Shown here: positions 28,074 through 38,625 of the stretch, piece by piece | Layout: each line of letters starts with the position of its first letter | Position numbering within the stretch: position 1 is the first letter of the stretch | Program-made: the position numbers and the translations under genes | Notes under the pieces: generated by a model | Database searches by the model: none | Seen by the model: the letters and a program-made list of their open reading frames with translations, nothing else | Told to the model about the DNA's origin: nothing | Assembly (NCBI RefSeq): GCF_014931275.1 | Contig: NZ_CP063110.1 | Location: 852,001-916,000, forward strand | Origin: Haemophilus parainfluenzae | GTDB taxonomy: Bacteria > Pseudomonadota > Gammaproteobacteria > Enterobacterales > Pasteurellaceae | Length of the DNA stretch: 64,000 bases | Direction of reading: 5' to 3'

Positions 28074-28826
28074 TTATTGTTCAACTTCCACATCACGCTG
28101 ATTTAATGGTTGCGTTGGGCGGTTGTTTTTCCCTTCCATCTCTTCTATCGCGGCAATTTGTGCTTTGCTTGCTTGAATTGGGGCTTTAAAAATGGTCCAA
28201 GCCACGTTTTCACTACAAGGTGGAGTAGTGAGCGATCCATTTAAGCGGAAGCGTGCCATCTCTTTTGGCATTAGTGCTTGAATATCAAGTGGTTGAGCCA
28301 ATTTTTCTTTTTGTCCAACGGTGAGTTTTTTCTCAACGACTGGCGCTAATGCTGGATTAGCGTCACCTTCATTCACCATTACGGCAACAACCGCTAACGC
28401 TTTATCTTCACTTTGATGGACAAAATGAATTTCTAAAGGATAATGTTGGCGTTTAAAGGTATGTTCACTTGGTGTGTGAAAGTGAAATTGTTTTAAATAA
28501 AATGGTTTATTGTTGAGCATAATAAATGGTGCATTTTCTTGTGCAACACTGACTTGCACGGTATGTCCATTGTTTTCTACTTGATACTCCGCAGGGAAGT
28601 AATTCATCTTAAGTGGTTTATTTGCCACTTTCATGCCATTATCTGCTTCAAGATTAACTGGCGATTGAACTTTCCCTAGCTTACAGGTTTGATATTCGGT
28701 GAGCAAATCACCCCAATGTTCAGGGCTTTCTTTCCCATTATAAGACCAATGCGCTTTATGCGTTTGGGCAAATGATGTTGCACTTAATGCGATAAGTAAG
28801 CTAGAAAGCAATAGACGAGTCTTCAT
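28074..28826 (-). CDS. cah: Periplasmic alpha-class carbonic anhydrase
   Basis: It catalyses the reversible hydration of CO2 in the periplasm. The start at 28826 (MKTRLLLSSLLIALSATSFAQ) has AAAGGAGAGG upstream and encodes a clear signal peptide; the longer frame does not. The zinc ligands are His115, His117 (QFHFHTPSEH) and His134 (LEIHFVH). The Thr gate LTTPPCSE and Cys48 allow the usual disulfide. The 250 residues match bacterial alpha-type enzymes. It stands alone between dapF and dusC. Confidence 0.94.
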   Translation of the reverse strand: MKTRLLLSSLLIALSATSFAQTHKAHWSYNGKESPEHWGDLLTEYQTCKLGKVQSPVNLEADNGMKVANKPLKMNYFPAEYQVENNGHTVQVSVAQENAPFIMLNNKPFYLKQFHFHTPSEHTFKRQHYPLEIHFVHQSEDKALAVVAVMVNEGDANPALAPVVEKKLTVGQKEKLAQPLDIQALMPKEMARFRLNGSLTTPPCSENVAWTIFKAPIQASKAQIAAIEEMEGKNNRPTQPLNQRDVEVEQ

Positions 28827-28945
28827 AAGGCACCTCTCCTTTTTTGTGGTATATGCCTCATCGATTCTACTGGTTCTGTATGATAACTTTTTGATTTTGG
28901 TCAAGTTTTATTTGAGTGTTTAACTCATCGTACGAGAGGGGATAA

Positions 28946-28985
28946 TGCTAAAAAAGCCGTCTATTCTGAGCGCACTTTTTTAGCA
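28946..28985 (-). terminator. Weak hairpin at the end of dusC
   Basis: TGCTAAAAAAG and CTTTTTTAGCA are perfect inverted 11-base arms around an 18-base loop. The arms are AT-rich and one lies in the last codons of dusC, so a terminator role is doubtful. Confidence 0.35.
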
Positions 28986-29912
28986 CTGACAGAGTCGTTC
29001 TCTCAGATCTTCTGCAGTTTTGCTAGTTTTAATTCGCTCAAAAACGATGTCCGCTTCAGGATATTCTTTATTGAGATAGCGTAGCCATTGTTTGATGCGG
29101 GCAACATGATAAAAACCAGAATCATGGAAGTTTTCCATTTCTGCATATTTTTGTAAGATTTTTTGAATATCCGCCCAAGGCATTTTTTCGCAATTTTGTT
29201 TAAGTACAAGGCTTAAGTTTGGGATATTTAATGCACCACGCCCGATCATTAGATCTTCGCAACCTGTCGCTTTCAAACATGCTTGACCATCTTCCCAACG
29301 CCAAATTTCACCATTAGCAATTACTGGGATTGTTAAGCGAGATCTCACTTCACCGATTTTCTCCCAATTGATGCGATCGGCACGATACCCATCGGCTTTG
29401 GTTCTGCCGTGAATGGTGATTTCAGTGGCGCCACCTTGTTGTACTGCGTCGGCAATTTCAAAAGCTTGTGAAGTACAATCCCAACCTAATCGCACTTTCA
29501 CACTGACAGGCAAATGGCTTGGTACAGTTTGTCGTAGAGCTTGTGTAGCACGATAAATTAATTCAGGTTGCTTTAGGAGTGCGGCACCGCCGTTACTACC
29601 ATTCACAGTTTTGGAAGGGCAGCCACAATTTAAATCAATACCATGTGAGCCTAGCTCAATAGCACGATGGGCATTTTCAGCAAGACAATTCGGATGTTGA
29701 CCTAAAAGTTGGACGCGAACAGGTGTTCCAGAAGGGGTAAAGCCCTGATTTTTAAGTTCAGGGCAAAGACGATAAAAGACCTTTTCAGGTAAGAGTTGAT
29801 CCACCACGCGGACAAATTCGGTGATGCAGAGATCGTATTCATTCACTTCGGTTAAAAGCTGGCGAACGAAAGGATCGAGCACCCCTTGCATGGGGGCTAG
29901 GATAACACGCAC
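28980..29912 (-). CDS. dusC: tRNA-dihydrouridine(16) synthase DusC
   Basis: DusC makes dihydrouridine at tRNA position 16 with FMN and NADPH. I place the start at a GTG (29912), because [20 protein letters not shown] aligns with the E. coli start MRVLLAPMEGVLD; this gives 310 residues. A TTG at 29936 would add eight residues. The GTG shares its first base with the TAG stop of djlA, so translation may be coupled. The catalytic Cys lies in [11 protein letters not shown], and [11 protein letters not shown] is the phosphate site. Confidence 0.94.
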   Translation of the reverse strand: MRVILAPMQGVLDPFVRQLLTEVNEYDLCITEFVRVVDQLLPEKVFYRLCPELKNQGFTPSGTPVRVQLLGQHPNCLAENAHRAIELGSHGIDLNCGCPSKTVNGSNGGAALLKQPELIYRATQALRQTVPSHLPVSVKVRLGWDCTSQAFEIADAVQQGGATEITIHGRTKADGYRADRINWEKIGEVRSRLTIPVIANGEIWRWEDGQACLKATGCEDLMIGRGALNIPNLSLVLKQNCEKMPWADIQKILQKYAEMENFHDSGFYHVARIKQWLRYLNKEYPEADIVFERIKTSKTAEDLRERLCQC

Positions 29913-30778
29913 TATTTCCAGCCTTTCACTTTGCAAATTAAATCGTAAGCAGCTTGGATTTGTTGCGCTTTTTCTTTGGCCATTTCCATCATTTCTGGCG
30001 GTAGGCCTTTAGCCACTAATTTATCCGGATGATGTTCATTCATTAAACGACGATATGCACGTTTTACGGCATTACGGTCATCACTTTCACTCACGCCCAA
30101 TACTTTATAAGCATCACTTAATGTTGGGCCAGAAGATTGTTGGTAACTACCTTGTTGTTGGTATTGGTAGCCACCTTGCTGTTGATAACCGCCTTGTTGG
30201 TATTGGCGATAGAATCCACCTTGAGTAAATTGACGAGCCGCAATTTCCATTGCCAGCATTTGCTCAAACTGCATACGGGAAAGACCAAGTTCTTCGGCTA
30301 CCACATAAAGCACTTCTTTTTCCGACTCATGTAATTGAGAATCAGCAAATGCGGCTTGCACTTGTACGTGCAAGAACATTCTCAGTAAATCAGCTCGTTG
30401 TCCACATCCAATGCGAAATTCGCGAATCACCTGACGTAGTGGAAAATCTGCTGCTTTACCTCGACTAAATGCCTCTTGAGCAAGTTTGCGATGACTCTCA
30501 TCTAATTGCATCTGGTTCATCAACTGATTGGCCAGTTGAATATCTTCTTCCGTCACTCGACCTTTGGATTTACTTAAATGGCCCAGTACTGCAAAAGTCG
30601 TTTGCATGAAAAGCGCTTGTCGGGTTGTTTTTTTCTTAAAAAAGCTGGAGTTAACAGAACCCATCTCATAAAGTTTTTTATCTGCGATTGAGCCTAAAAT
30701 GAGTCCAGCGATGGCACCGAAAAAGCCACCCCATTTAAAGCCTAAAATAACCCCGATAATCTTTCCAAAAAAATACAT
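29912..30778 (-). CDS. djlA: Co-chaperone DjlA
   Basis: DjlA is a membrane-anchored DnaJ-like protein that works with DnaK. Its 288 residues have an N-terminal membrane segment with glycine-spaced helices ([25 protein letters not shown]), a TerB-like middle region, a Gln/Gly/Tyr-rich linker (about residues 190-215) and a C-terminal J domain with the HPD motif (NEHHPDKLV). The end [12 protein letters not shown] is typical. The stop codon overlaps the dusC start. Confidence 0.95.
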   Translation of the reverse strand: MYFFGKIIGVILGFKWGGFFGAIAGLILGSIADKKLYEMGSVNSSFFKKKTTRQALFMQTTFAVLGHLSKSKGRVTEEDIQLANQLMNQMQLDESHRKLAQEAFSRGKAADFPLRQVIREFRIGCGQRADLLRMFLHVQVQAAFADSQLHESEKEVLYVVAEELGLSRMQFEQMLAMEIAARQFTQGGFYRQYQQGGYQQQGGYQYQQQGSYQQSSGPTLSDAYKVLGVSESDDRNAVKRAYRRLMNEHHPDKLVAKGLPPEMMEMAKEKAQQIQAAYDLICKVKGWK

Positions 30779-30822
30779 TCTCTTCCCCTAAAGTGCGGTC
30801 AAAAAGGTCTTTTGACAATAAT

Positions 30823-30844
30823 GGGCAGACGCAAATGTCTGCCC
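30823..30844 (-). terminator. Hairpin after pyrE
   Basis: GGGCAGAC and GTCTGCCC pair with loop GCAAAT. The run after it on the minus strand (ATTATTG) is weak; it probably separates rph-pyrE from djlA. Confidence 0.6.
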
Positions 30845-30885
30845 TTACATTAATATGGCTTTATTCTTATTTTTCAAGTGATGAA

Positions 30886-31527
30886 TTACACACCATAACT
30901 TTCACGATAAGCACGCATCGCTGGCAAATATTGCTGATAATCGGCTTCGTTTTCAATGAATTGCATTAAATCATCGAAATCAATAATGGAAAGCACTTGG
31001 CATTGATAGTCTCGTTCTACTTCTTGGATGGCAGAAAGTTCCCCTTTGCCTTTTTCCTGACGATTTAATGCAATAAAGACAGCCGCTAATTTGGCGTTAT
31101 TGGCTTCAAGAAGTGCCATAGATTCACGAATAGCCGTGCCAGCAGTGATGACATCATCGACTAACAATGCATTGCCGGTTAATGGGCTACCGATCAAATT
31201 ACCACCTTCACCGTGATCTTTCGCTTCTTTGCGATTAAAGCAAACCGGTGTATCACGATTAAATTGATTGAATAGTGCTATGGAAACGCTCGTCGCAATC
31301 GGAATACCTTTATAGGCAGGTCCAAAAATGACATCAAAATCGACCGCACTTGATTGAATTGCTTTCGCGTAGTATTCACCTAAGCGAGCAAGATCTGCGC
31401 CAGTACTAAACAATCCGGCATTGAAAAAATAAGGACTTTTTCGACCTGATTTTAGGGTAAATTCACCAAATTTGAGCACTTGGCGGCTCAGCGCGAATTT
31501 AATAAATTCGATTTTGTAGCTTTCCAT
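30886..31527 (-). CDS. pyrE: Orotate phosphoribosyltransferase PyrE
   Basis: PyrE joins orotate to phosphoribosyl pyrophosphate to give orotidine monophosphate in pyrimidine synthesis. Its 213 residues show [14 protein letters not shown] and the PRPP motif [13 protein letters not shown] (seen as [16 protein letters not shown]). It is nine bases after rph, the operon order known in enteric bacteria. An uptake core is at 31343-31351. Confidence 0.97.
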   Translation of the reverse strand: MESYKIEFIKFALSRQVLKFGEFTLKSGRKSPYFFNAGLFSTGADLARLGEYYAKAIQSSAVDFDVIFGPAYKGIPIATSVSIALFNQFNRDTPVCFNRKEAKDHGEGGNLIGSPLTGNALLVDDVITAGTAIRESMALLEANNAKLAAVFIALNRQEKGKGELSAIQEVERDYQCQVLSIIDFDDLMQFIENEADYQQYLPAMRAYRESYGV

Positions 31528-31536
31528 TTTTTGTTC

Positions 31537-32253
31537 CTATAAACCTAATGCTTCACGTTGTGCAGCGAAGATTTGTTCGCAGCCTTGTTTTGCTAAGCCC
31601 AATAAGGTGAGTAATTCTTCGTGGCTGAATGGTTCACCTTCTGCAGTACCTTGTACTTCAATCATGCGGCCATCTTCCATCATAACAACGTTCATGTCTG
31701 TCTCGGCGGCTGAATCTTCCACATATTCCAAATCACACACGGCTTCACCTTCAACAATTCCAACCGAAATTGCAGCAACCAGACCTTTGATTGGATTGGT
31801 TTTTAATGTGCCGTTAGCGATTAAACCGTTGATAGCATCACATAAAGCCACTGCTGCACCAGTGATAGAAGCAGTTCTTGTACCACCATCCGCTTGAATC
31901 ACATCGCAGTCTAAGGTAATAGAACGTTCGCCAAGAGCTTCTAAGTCAACCATGGCACGTAATGAGCGAGCGATTAAGCGTTGAATTTCCATGGTACGTC
32001 CACCTTGTTTGCCTTTTGCGGCCTCACGTTGCATACGGCTGTGTGTAGAGCGTGGCAACATGCCATATTCTGCTGTCACCCAACCTTGATTTTGTCCTTT
32101 TAAGAAACGCGGTACGCTTTCATCAACACTCGCCGTACATAAAACTTTGGTATCACCAAATTCCACTAATACTGAGCCTTCAGCATGTTTCGTGTAATTA
32201 CGGGTGATTTTAATTGGACGAGATTGATGATTTTCACGATTATTTGGACGCAT
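31537..32253 (-). CDS. rph: Ribonuclease PH
   Basis: RNase PH trims the 3' ends of tRNA precursors by phosphorolysis. The 238 residues match the family, with [20 protein letters not shown] at the start, [22 protein letters not shown] and [18 protein letters not shown]. Unlike the truncated gene of E. coli K-12, the frame is intact to [16 protein letters not shown]. Confidence 0.97.
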   Translation of the reverse strand: MRPNNRENHQSRPIKITRNYTKHAEGSVLVEFGDTKVLCTASVDESVPRFLKGQNQGWVTAEYGMLPRSTHSRMQREAAKGKQGGRTMEIQRLIARSLRAMVDLEALGERSITLDCDVIQADGGTRTASITGAAVALCDAINGLIANGTLKTNPIKGLVAAISVGIVEGEAVCDLEYVEDSAAETDMNVVMMEDGRMIEVQGTAEGEPFSHEELLTLLGLAKQGCEQIFAAQREALGL

Positions 32254-32274
32254 TCTGAATTCCTTTATTTTTAT

Positions 32275-32308
32275 TGATAAAAAAGCGTGCCTATTTTAGC
32301 ACGCTTTT
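32275..32308 (-). terminator. Terminator after the SulP gene
   Basis: On the minus strand AAAAGCGTGC, loop TAAAATAG and GCACGCTTTT are followed by TTAT. It separates the SulP gene from rph-pyrE. Confidence 0.88.
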
Positions 32309-32315
32309 CACTGTT

Positions 32316-34058
32316 TTATGGATTTGCTTGTTCAAACTCACGAATTTTATTAAAGACATCTTGTAAATCGGAGCCGTAGTTGATTTTTTGCAATTCAGGA
32401 ACAGAGTTTGATTTCACTAACATTCTGAGTGGTTGGAACTGCATATTACACAAGTAGATTTGTTGATGTGGCAACATATGTTGTACAAAGTGAGTGAGTG
32501 CATGAATGCCCCCCGTATCGAGCACGGTCACGGCATCGCATTGCAATACAATATGTTTGATCTCGTGATCCGTATGTACGGTTTTATCGTGCAAATCCGC
32601 AAAGAGTTTATCTGCCGCGGCAAAGAACAATGGACCACTGATACGATAAGCTAACACATCATTCAGATCTTCTGGTGCAGGTTGCTCAATAGCTTTTGTC
32701 ATTTCTGCAATGGTGCGAATAAATAAGAGGCTCGCCAATAATACGCCAACTGAGATGGCAATCACCATATCGAATAATACAGTGAGAATTAGGCAAGTGA
32801 ACAACACCGCAATTTCATTTTGTGTGGAACGACGCGCCAAACGAATAATTTCAGGCACGTTCGCCATATGCCAAGCCACCATTAACAACAATGCGGCCAT
32901 GGAAGAAAGTGGCAAGTAAGACAGGGCATTCGCAAAGAATAACAGTGAGAATAAGACCAAGAGTGCATGAACAACACTAGATATTGGTGATACCGCACCC
33001 GATTTCACATTAGCTGCTGAGCGCGCAATGGCTGCAGTTGCGGTAATCCCGCCTAAGAATGGCGAAACAATATTCCCTAAACCCTGAGCAAGCAGTTCAT
33101 TATTGGATCGATGTTTAGTATCAGTCATGTTATCTAAAATGACCGCACAAAGTAGTGACTCAATCGCACCTAATACTGCCATTGAAAAGGCTGCAGGTAA
33201 GAGATCTTGTATTTTATCAAAATTCCAATTAATGATTTCCCCCTGTGCGTTTGGAATATTCCAAGGTAAGGCAAACTCGGGCAAGACATTAGGGATACCA
33301 TGTCCCGTTGTGCCATCCGCTAAGGTGTAGTGGAACGCTGTACCAATGGTTTCAACCGAGAAACCAAATTGTCCTAAAGCTAATGCCATCAGTGTACCAA
33401 TAATCACAGCAGGTAAATGACCAGGCACAGGTAAACGAAGTTTATGCCATTGGGTGAGCACAAATAAGGTGACGACACCAACAGCGGTATCAGCCCAGCT
33501 AATCGTCGGAAGTGCGGTCAAAATAGCCTGTACTTTTTCAATATAGTGAGATGGTATTTGGGCAATATCTAAACCTAAGAAATCTTTGATTTGTAATGTA
33601 CCGATGGTAATACCAATTCCGCAGGTAAAGCCCAGTGTAACGGGGAGAGGAATGTACTCAATTAGTCGTCCTAATCGAGACAAGGCCATGATGACTAAAA
33701 TAATCCCCGAAAGTAGCGTTGCCATGAGCAAACCACTGAGTCCAAATTGTTGGGTGACGGGATATAAAATCACGACAAATGCCGCGGTTGGTCCAGAAAT
33801 ATTGAAACGCGATCCACCAGTTAATGCAATCACAATACCCGCTACGATAGCCGTATAAAGACCATGTTGTGGTGGAACACCGCTGGCGATCGCTAAGGCC
33901 ATGGAGAGGGGAATCGCAATGACTCCTACTGTAAGCCCCGCAATAATATCTTTAATCAATTTTTGTTTTCCGTAACCTTCACGGAAAGATTCTTTCAATG
34001 CGCTAAATGGTTTTACAGCCAGAAACACATTTTTAGAAAAGAGTGATTTGATTTGCAT
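32316..34058 (-). CDS. SulP-family inorganic anion / dicarboxylate transporter
   Basis: This 580-residue inner-membrane protein has 10-14 helices and a C-terminal STAS domain (about residues 450-560, [22 protein letters not shown] and [18 protein letters not shown]). The SulP signature [35 protein letters not shown] is near the start. The family moves sulfate, bicarbonate or C4-dicarboxylates; the closest E. coli type is DauA (YchM), but the substrate cannot be read from sequence. It ends at its own terminator. An uptake core is at 33510-33518. Confidence 0.92.
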   Translation of the reverse strand: MQIKSLFSKNVFLAVKPFSALKESFREGYGKQKLIKDIIAGLTVGVIAIPLSMALAIASGVPPQHGLYTAIVAGIVIALTGGSRFNISGPTAAFVVILYPVTQQFGLSGLLMATLLSGIILVIMALSRLGRLIEYIPLPVTLGFTCGIGITIGTLQIKDFLGLDIAQIPSHYIEKVQAILTALPTISWADTAVGVVTLFVLTQWHKLRLPVPGHLPAVIIGTLMALALGQFGFSVETIGTAFHYTLADGTTGHGIPNVLPEFALPWNIPNAQGEIINWNFDKIQDLLPAAFSMAVLGAIESLLCAVILDNMTDTKHRSNNELLAQGLGNIVSPFLGGITATAAIARSAANVKSGAVSPISSVVHALLVLFSLLFFANALSYLPLSSMAALLLMVAWHMANVPEIIRLARRSTQNEIAVLFTCLILTVLFDMVIAISVGVLLASLLFIRTIAEMTKAIEQPAPEDLNDVLAYRISGPLFFAAADKLFADLHDKTVHTDHEIKHIVLQCDAVTVLDTGGIHALTHFVQHMLPHQQIYLCNMQFQPLRMLVKSNSVPELQKINYGSDLQDVFNKIREFEQANP

Positions 34059-34137
34059 AAAAATACGACAATAAAAAGGAATGAGTTTATATTTTAGCTA
34101 AAAGGAATAGGATTTTTTATGTTCTAGCTCAAAAAAC

Positions 34138-34166
34138 TTGACTAATCTTGGATAAATCTTTATATT
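34138..34166 (+). promoter_or_regulatory. tRNA-Ser promoter
   Basis: TTGACT (34138-34143), 17-base spacer, TATATT (34161-34166), 17 bases before the tRNA. Confidence 0.65.
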
Positions 34167-34182
34167 TCACGCACTTCAAAAT

Positions 34183-34272
34183 GGTGAGATGTCCGAGTGG
34201 TTGAAGGAGCACGCCTGGAAAGCGTGTATGTGCGAAAGTGCATCGGGGGTTCGAATCCCCCTCTCACCGCCA
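34183..34272 (+). tRNA. tRNA-Ser (GGA)
   Basis: A 90-base class II tRNA with acceptor stem GGTGAGA/TCTCACC, anticodon loop CTGGAAA (anticodon GGA), long variable arm (TATGTGCGAAAGTGCATC), T-loop TTCGAAT and encoded CCA. Confidence 0.97.
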
Positions 34273-34428
34273 TTCAAATATTTTCTTTTCTGAATTTAAA
34301 ATCATCTTTTAAACTAATTTATTTTGAGATCTAGAATTTACGCTATTTGTTTGTACCAAATATGTGTTGAATTGATTATTTTCGTTAAAAAGCAAATTAG
34401 AAAAATAATGGTAGCTTGAGATGAGTTA

Positions 34429-34505
<77 letters not shown>

Positions 34506-34557
34506 ATTTCAAGGGTTACATCTTTTGTATGGAATTTCGAGGGAAATATAAAAGAAG

Positions 34558-34634
34558 TGGTCGGCGAGATAGGATTTGAACCTACGACCCACTGGTCCCA
34601 AACCAGTTGCGCTACCAAGCTGCGCTACTCGCCG
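34558..34634 (-). tRNA. tRNA-Pro (TGG)
   Basis: Read on the minus strand it is a 77-base cloverleaf: acceptor CGGCGAG/CTCGCCG, anticodon loop TTTGGGA (anticodon TGG), T-loop TTCGAAT, encoded CCA. It precedes tRNA-Arg and shares its promoter. Confidence 0.97.
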
Positions 34635-34647
34635 ACGATTGAGCACA

Positions 34648-34675
34648 ATTATAGTGAGCTTTTCTTTTCAGTCAA
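34648..34675 (-). promoter_or_regulatory. Promoter of tRNA-Pro/tRNA-Arg
   Basis: On the minus strand TTGACT (34675-34670) and TATAAT (34653-34648) with a 16-base spacer, 14 bases before tRNA-Pro. Confidence 0.75.
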
Positions 34676-34812
34676 TTAATTTTTTAGATTCCTCTTTCAA
34701 CTGCTCAAAATTATTCCAGTTTTTTTAACCGCTCTTTTGTTGTCTTTGTAAAATAAGGCGTAGTCAGTTAAAATAGCAAACGTTTACTTAATGCCACCTT
34801 GAGGAAAAATGC

Positions 34813-35670
34813 ATGACCGCCCAAATTATTTCAGGTACTGAACTATCAAAAAAAATCAAATCTGATGTTGCCAGTAAAATTGAACATTATTGTGCTCAAG
34901 GTAAACGTGCGCCAGGACTTGCAGTAATTTTAGTGGGCGCAGATCCCGCTTCTCGAGTCTATGTGGGCAGTAAACGTAAAAGTTGCGAAGAGATTGGAAT
35001 GGTCTCGAAATCCTATGATTTACCTGAAACCACGACAGAGGCGGAACTACTACAACTGATTGACCAATTAAATGCCGATGAGAGCATTGATGGCATTCTA
35101 GTCCAGCTTCCATTGCCTGAACAAATTAATAGCACATCAGTGATTGAGCGTATTAGCCCTGAAAAAGATGTGGATGGTTTCCACCCTTATAATGTGGGAC
35201 GTTTATGCCAACGTATCCCAACTTTACGTGCTTGCACCCCTTATGGCGTGATGAAATTATTAGAAACTACAGGTATTGATTTACACGGTAAACATGCCGT
35301 GATCGTTGGTGCATCAAATATTGTAGGGCGTCCAATGTCGCTTGAATTATTATTGGCAGGCGCTACTGTCACAGTGACACACCGTTTCACGAAAGATTTA
35401 GAGCATCATATTCGTCAGGCTGATGTTTTAGTGGTGGCGGTGGGTAAACCTCGTTTTATTCCGGGCGATTGGATTAAAGAAGGGGCAACAGTCATTGATG
35501 TGGGGATTAACCGTATCAATGGCAAATTAGTGGGCGATGTGGAATATGATGTGGCGATACAAAAAGCGGCTTATATTACGCCAGTACCGGGTGGAGTAGG
35601 GCCAATGACAGTTGCCATGCTGATGTTTAATACTCTTTATGCTTATGAGCATAACAATCAATTAGTTTAA
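34813..35670 (+). CDS. folD: FolD: methylene-tetrahydrofolate dehydrogenase/cyclohydrolase
   Basis: FolD interconverts methylene-, methenyl- and formyl-tetrahydrofolate, using NADP. The 285 residues show the catalytic Lys region [17 protein letters not shown], the folate site [23 protein letters not shown], and the nucleotide fold [13 protein letters not shown], ending in [17 protein letters not shown] ribosome-binding GAGG is nine bases before the ATG. Confidence 0.97.
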   Translation: MTAQIISGTELSKKIKSDVASKIEHYCAQGKRAPGLAVILVGADPASRVYVGSKRKSCEEIGMVSKSYDLPETTTEAELLQLIDQLNADESIDGILVQLPLPEQINSTSVIERISPEKDVDGFHPYNVGRLCQRIPTLRACTPYGVMKLLETTGIDLHGKHAVIVGASNIVGRPMSLELLLAGATVTVTHRFTKDLEHHIRQADVLVVAVGKPRFIPGDWIKEGATVIDVGINRINGKLVGDVEYDVAIQKAAYITPVPGGVGPMTVAMLMFNTLYAYEHNNQLV

Positions 35671-35679
35671 GGAATGAAA

Positions 35680-35711
35680 AAAGTGCGGTTAAATTTGACC
35701 GCACTTTTTGT
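35680..35711. terminator. Uptake-pair terminator between folD and ndh
   Basis: AAAGTGCGGT (35680-35689) and ACCGCACTTT (35698-35707), with T's on both sides, end both convergent genes. Confidence 0.88.
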
Positions 35712-35712
35712 C

Positions 35713-37047
35713 TTAATGTAATTTCAATCTTGGTTTTAAATAGTGGTTAAGTTTATCCACTAAAATAATCAAGCCAATCTTAATACATCCATGCAAAGCA
35801 TGTTGATGCATACGATATAAAGACACATATGCAAACTGTGCAAATTTACCTTGAACAGTCAGTGGGTTTTTCCCAAATTTATTTGAAATGCTACCCAATG
35901 CGGTAAAGCTTGAAAGAGAAACCAAGGTTCCTTTATCGTTGTATTTAAATGCTTTTAATGGTTTTTGCTCAAAAAGTGAAAAGATATTTTTTGCACAGGC
36001 TTTTGCCATTTGATGTGCCGCTTGCGCTCTTGGCGGGACTAACTTACCGTTTGGTTGCATTAATGCCGCACAATCACCAATAGCGAAAATACTGTCATCA
36101 ACCGTGGTTTGTAGGGTATCTTTTACCACTAATTGATTGATACGGTTAAGCTCTAATCCATCGAATTGCTGTGTCACCGTTGAGGTGCGAACACCCGCAG
36201 CCCACACAATAAGATCAGCTTTGATTTCTTCGCCATCTTTGGTGATAAGTGTATTTGGTTGGGCTTCCGTGATCATCGTATTTAATTTCACGTTTGCACC
36301 CATTTCTTGTAATTCATCTAATACCGCAGCAGATAAATTTTCAGGTAGAGCAGGCAATAATCGAGGCCCCGCTTCAACTAAGGTGACTTGCAAGCAAGAA
36401 TTATCAATTTTACCGTAACCGTAAGAAGATAAGTCTTCAGTCGCATGATAAAGCTCAGCAGTTAATTCCACACCAGTAGCACCACCGCCAACAATCGCAA
36501 TATTGACTTTGCTCTCATCGACTAATTTCTGTTTAAATTCTTCTTCACCAATATCGTCTAATGCACGGTTTTCTGAAAATTTAAGGAATAATTCCAACAT
36601 TCTTTGTTGGAAGCGAAGTGCTTGATCAGAGCTGTCTAAGAAAATACAGTTATCAGCCACGCCTTTTGTATTGAAATCATTCGATTTACTGCCAATTGCA
36701 ATCACTAAATAATCATAAGGAATACGACGTGCAACCACGAGCATATCGCCTTCTTGCCCATAAACGGGGGCAAGTTCAACATATTTTTGCTCACGATTAA
36801 TACGTGTGATTGAACCTTGTTCAAAGCTAAAATGGTGGTTTTTCCCGTGTGCACGATAGCTAAGAGAATCCGTGCCATCATCCATCACACCTGTGGCAAT
36901 TTCATGCAATAAGGGTTTCCACAAGTGGGTCGCATTGCGATCCACAAGCGTCACTTTAGCCTGTTTTTTACGACCTAATTTGTCGCCTAAAAATGTCGCT
37001 AACTCTATGCCGCCGGCGCCACCGCCAACGATCACGACGTTTTTCAT
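35713..37047 (-). CDS. ndh: Type II NADH:quinone oxidoreductase
   Basis: Ndh is a single-subunit FAD enzyme bound to the inner membrane that moves electrons from NADH to quinone without pumping. The N-terminal FAD motif is VVIVGGGAGGIELATFLG, and the NADH motif is IAIVGGGATGVELTAEL near residue 175. The second FAD motif is IFAIGDCA. The C-terminal basic amphipathic part (LVDKLNHYLKPRLKLH) fits membrane attachment. Length 444. Confidence 0.96.
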   Translation of the reverse strand: MKNVVIVGGGAGGIELATFLGDKLGRKKQAKVTLVDRNATHLWKPLLHEIATGVMDDGTDSLSYRAHGKNHHFSFEQGSITRINREQKYVELAPVYGQEGDMLVVARRIPYDYLVIAIGSKSNDFNTKGVADNCIFLDSSDQALRFQQRMLELFLKFSENRALDDIGEEEFKQKLVDESKVNIAIVGGGATGVELTAELYHATEDLSSYGYGKIDNSCLQVTLVEAGPRLLPALPENLSAAVLDELQEMGANVKLNTMITEAQPNTLITKDGEEIKADLIVWAAGVRTSTVTQQFDGLELNRINQLVVKDTLQTTVDDSIFAIGDCAALMQPNGKLVPPRAQAAHQMAKACAKNIFSLFEQKPLKAFKYNDKGTLVSLSSFTALGSISNKFGKNPLTVQGKFAQFAYVSLYRMHQHALHGCIKIGLIILVDKLNHYLKPRLKLH

Positions 37048-37149
37048 AAAGCTCTCCTAAAAGTTTAAATTGTTAAAAATGTTAAATTAATGTAATGATA
37101 ACATAACAACTAAACAGGGCGAAAAACTTTCATGAAAATAACCGCACTT

Positions 37150-37773
37150 TTATTGATGGCAATATTCGTAGATTGGTTGTAATGCTTGAATTGTTTGAGT
37201 AATAAAAGATACAGGATTTATTTGACCGAGCTCTGATTTTTCAATGCTTTTGCCTATGCACCAAAAATCTTCTTCTGAGCGTAAAATAAGATCGTTTTTA
37301 GTCATTTGTTTTACTTGGCGAAAATCATCATATTCACTTTCGCCCTCTCGCCAAATATCAAAATCAGCAAATTGTTTGAAATCAAATTGATCAAGCCACT
37401 GATTATATTGTTGCACATTAATTTGTGAGCGATCCGCACGATAGCAATGCCAATCTAAACACACTCTTAGTCGGCGACGATTTAATAGCACAGAAAAGAT
37501 TGCTGCAGAATTTTGGTTAAACTCGTATTTAAAATAAGCGAAGAAATGCGCCCGTACTTGCCAGCCATTGGTCCAACTTTCAATATGCGGTTTCGCAAAA
37601 GGTGTGCCAAGTTGCTTTGCGACTTCTTGAATAATCGCTTTCCAATTATCCCAATATAATTTGTAATCCGCTTTAATTGCCGGAATATCTTCTGGACAGA
37701 ATTTTTTCATTTGGGCAAATTGATAGAAAGGAATATTGAACAGTTCACAAGATTCAGTAGTAAGCGAGAGCAT
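37150..37773 (-). CDS. HI_0552-family protein, function unknown
   Basis: The 207 residues resemble the small family I recall as HI_0552 (an older annotation calls it glucose-6-phosphate 1-dehydrogenase, which has no support here). No signal or membrane segment is seen. It is rich in aromatic residues (YKLYWDNWKAII, WTNGWQVRAHFFAYFKYEF, WLDQFDFKQFADFDIW). A conserved-looking CLDWHCYRADRS sits in the middle. It lies nine bases after apaH, so rsmA-apaH-this gene form one operon; this matches the order in H. influenzae. The identity rests on memory and context. Confidence 0.72.
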   Translation of the reverse strand: MLSLTTESCELFNIPFYQFAQMKKFCPEDIPAIKADYKLYWDNWKAIIQEVAKQLGTPFAKPHIESWTNGWQVRAHFFAYFKYEFNQNSAAIFSVLLNRRRLRVCLDWHCYRADRSQINVQQYNQWLDQFDFKQFADFDIWREGESEYDDFRQVKQMTKNDLILRSEEDFWCIGKSIEKSELGQINPVSFITQTIQALQPIYEYCHQ

Positions 37774-37782
37774 AGTGTTTCC

Positions 37783-38610
37783 TTAAAAATCACTGTAATT
37801 TTTGACAGCACTTTGAGTGAAGAACTGTTTGTCTTCCCAACGCAACATAGTCATTCGATTATTCCATACACAACCAGTATCCAGGGCGTAAATACCTGGT
37901 GGAGTTGGCTCATCGACTAAACTTGCCCAATGCCCAAAGACAATGGGAATTTGTTTATAAAGTGGATTATCTAAATTAAACCAAGGCGTGAGCTCAGTTG
38001 GCGCATCTTTTAAAGGAGATTTACAAGCAAAATCAAAGCGATGATCCAAATAGCAAAAACGCATACGAGTAAAAGCATTAATAATGTAACGATGACGCGC
38101 TAAGCCCTGTAAATCAGGTGACCAGCGATCAGGCTGTTCTGAATACATATTTTCAATAAGATAATGAAAATCGCCGTGCTGTAAAATCTGTTCAACTTCA
38201 GCCGCACAAGATTTCGCAGTTTCCAAATCCCAATCAGGCGAAATACCAGCATGCGCCATCAGGAAGTTTAACTTCTCATTATGCACAAGTAAGGGCTGAT
38301 GGCGTAACCAATGAATCAGTTCATCAAAATCGGGGGCATTAAAAATGGCATCGACACGATCACGCAGTTTTACCTTTTTAATACCCAGTGCGGTCGCAAT
38401 TAAATGTAAATCGTGATTCCCTAGTACAGTTTGTGCTGCATTGCCAAGGGATTTAACAAAACGAAGACATTCAAGTGATTTATCCCCACGTGCTACAAGA
38501 TCACCCACAAGATAAAGTTTATCTTGCGTAGGATTGAAGCTCACACGTTCTAATAAAAGCTGTAATTCATCATAACAGCCTTGTAAATCACCAACGAAAT
38601 AGGTTGCCAT
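37783..38610 (-). CDS. apaH: Diadenosine tetraphosphatase ApaH (symmetrical)
   Basis: ApaH splits Ap4A to two ADP and also removes nucleoside-tetraphosphate caps from RNA. The metallophosphatase motifs are [10 protein letters not shown] (residues 7-16), [19 protein letters not shown] and AHAGISPDW, and GHWASL near the C-terminus. Length 275. It follows rsmA by 15 bases, as in many gamma-proteobacteria. Confidence 0.97.
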   Translation of the reverse strand: MATYFVGDLQGCYDELQLLLERVSFNPTQDKLYLVGDLVARGDKSLECLRFVKSLGNAAQTVLGNHDLHLIATALGIKKVKLRDRVDAIFNAPDFDELIHWLRHQPLLVHNEKLNFLMAHAGISPDWDLETAKSCAAEVEQILQHGDFHYLIENMYSEQPDRWSPDLQGLARHRYIINAFTRMRFCYLDHRFDFACKSPLKDAPTELTPWFNLDNPLYKQIPIVFGHWASLVDEPTPPGIYALDTGCVWNNRMTMLRWEDKQFFTQSAVKNYSDF

Positions 38611-38625
38611 TTTTGACCGCTCTTT

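Noticed and set aside
34273..34428. Possible integration site or phage remnant next to the tRNA genes
   Set aside because: No integrase and no direct repeat of a tRNA end nearby; the flanking genes are ordinary core genes.
37150..37773. Glucose-6-phosphate 1-dehydrogenase, the name given to this family in some annotations
   Set aside because: No NADP-binding fold or RIDHYLGK motif is present; it is far too short.
38391..38399. Uptake core inside apaH (CAGTGCGGT)
   Set aside because: One base differs from AAGTGCGGT, so it is not counted.
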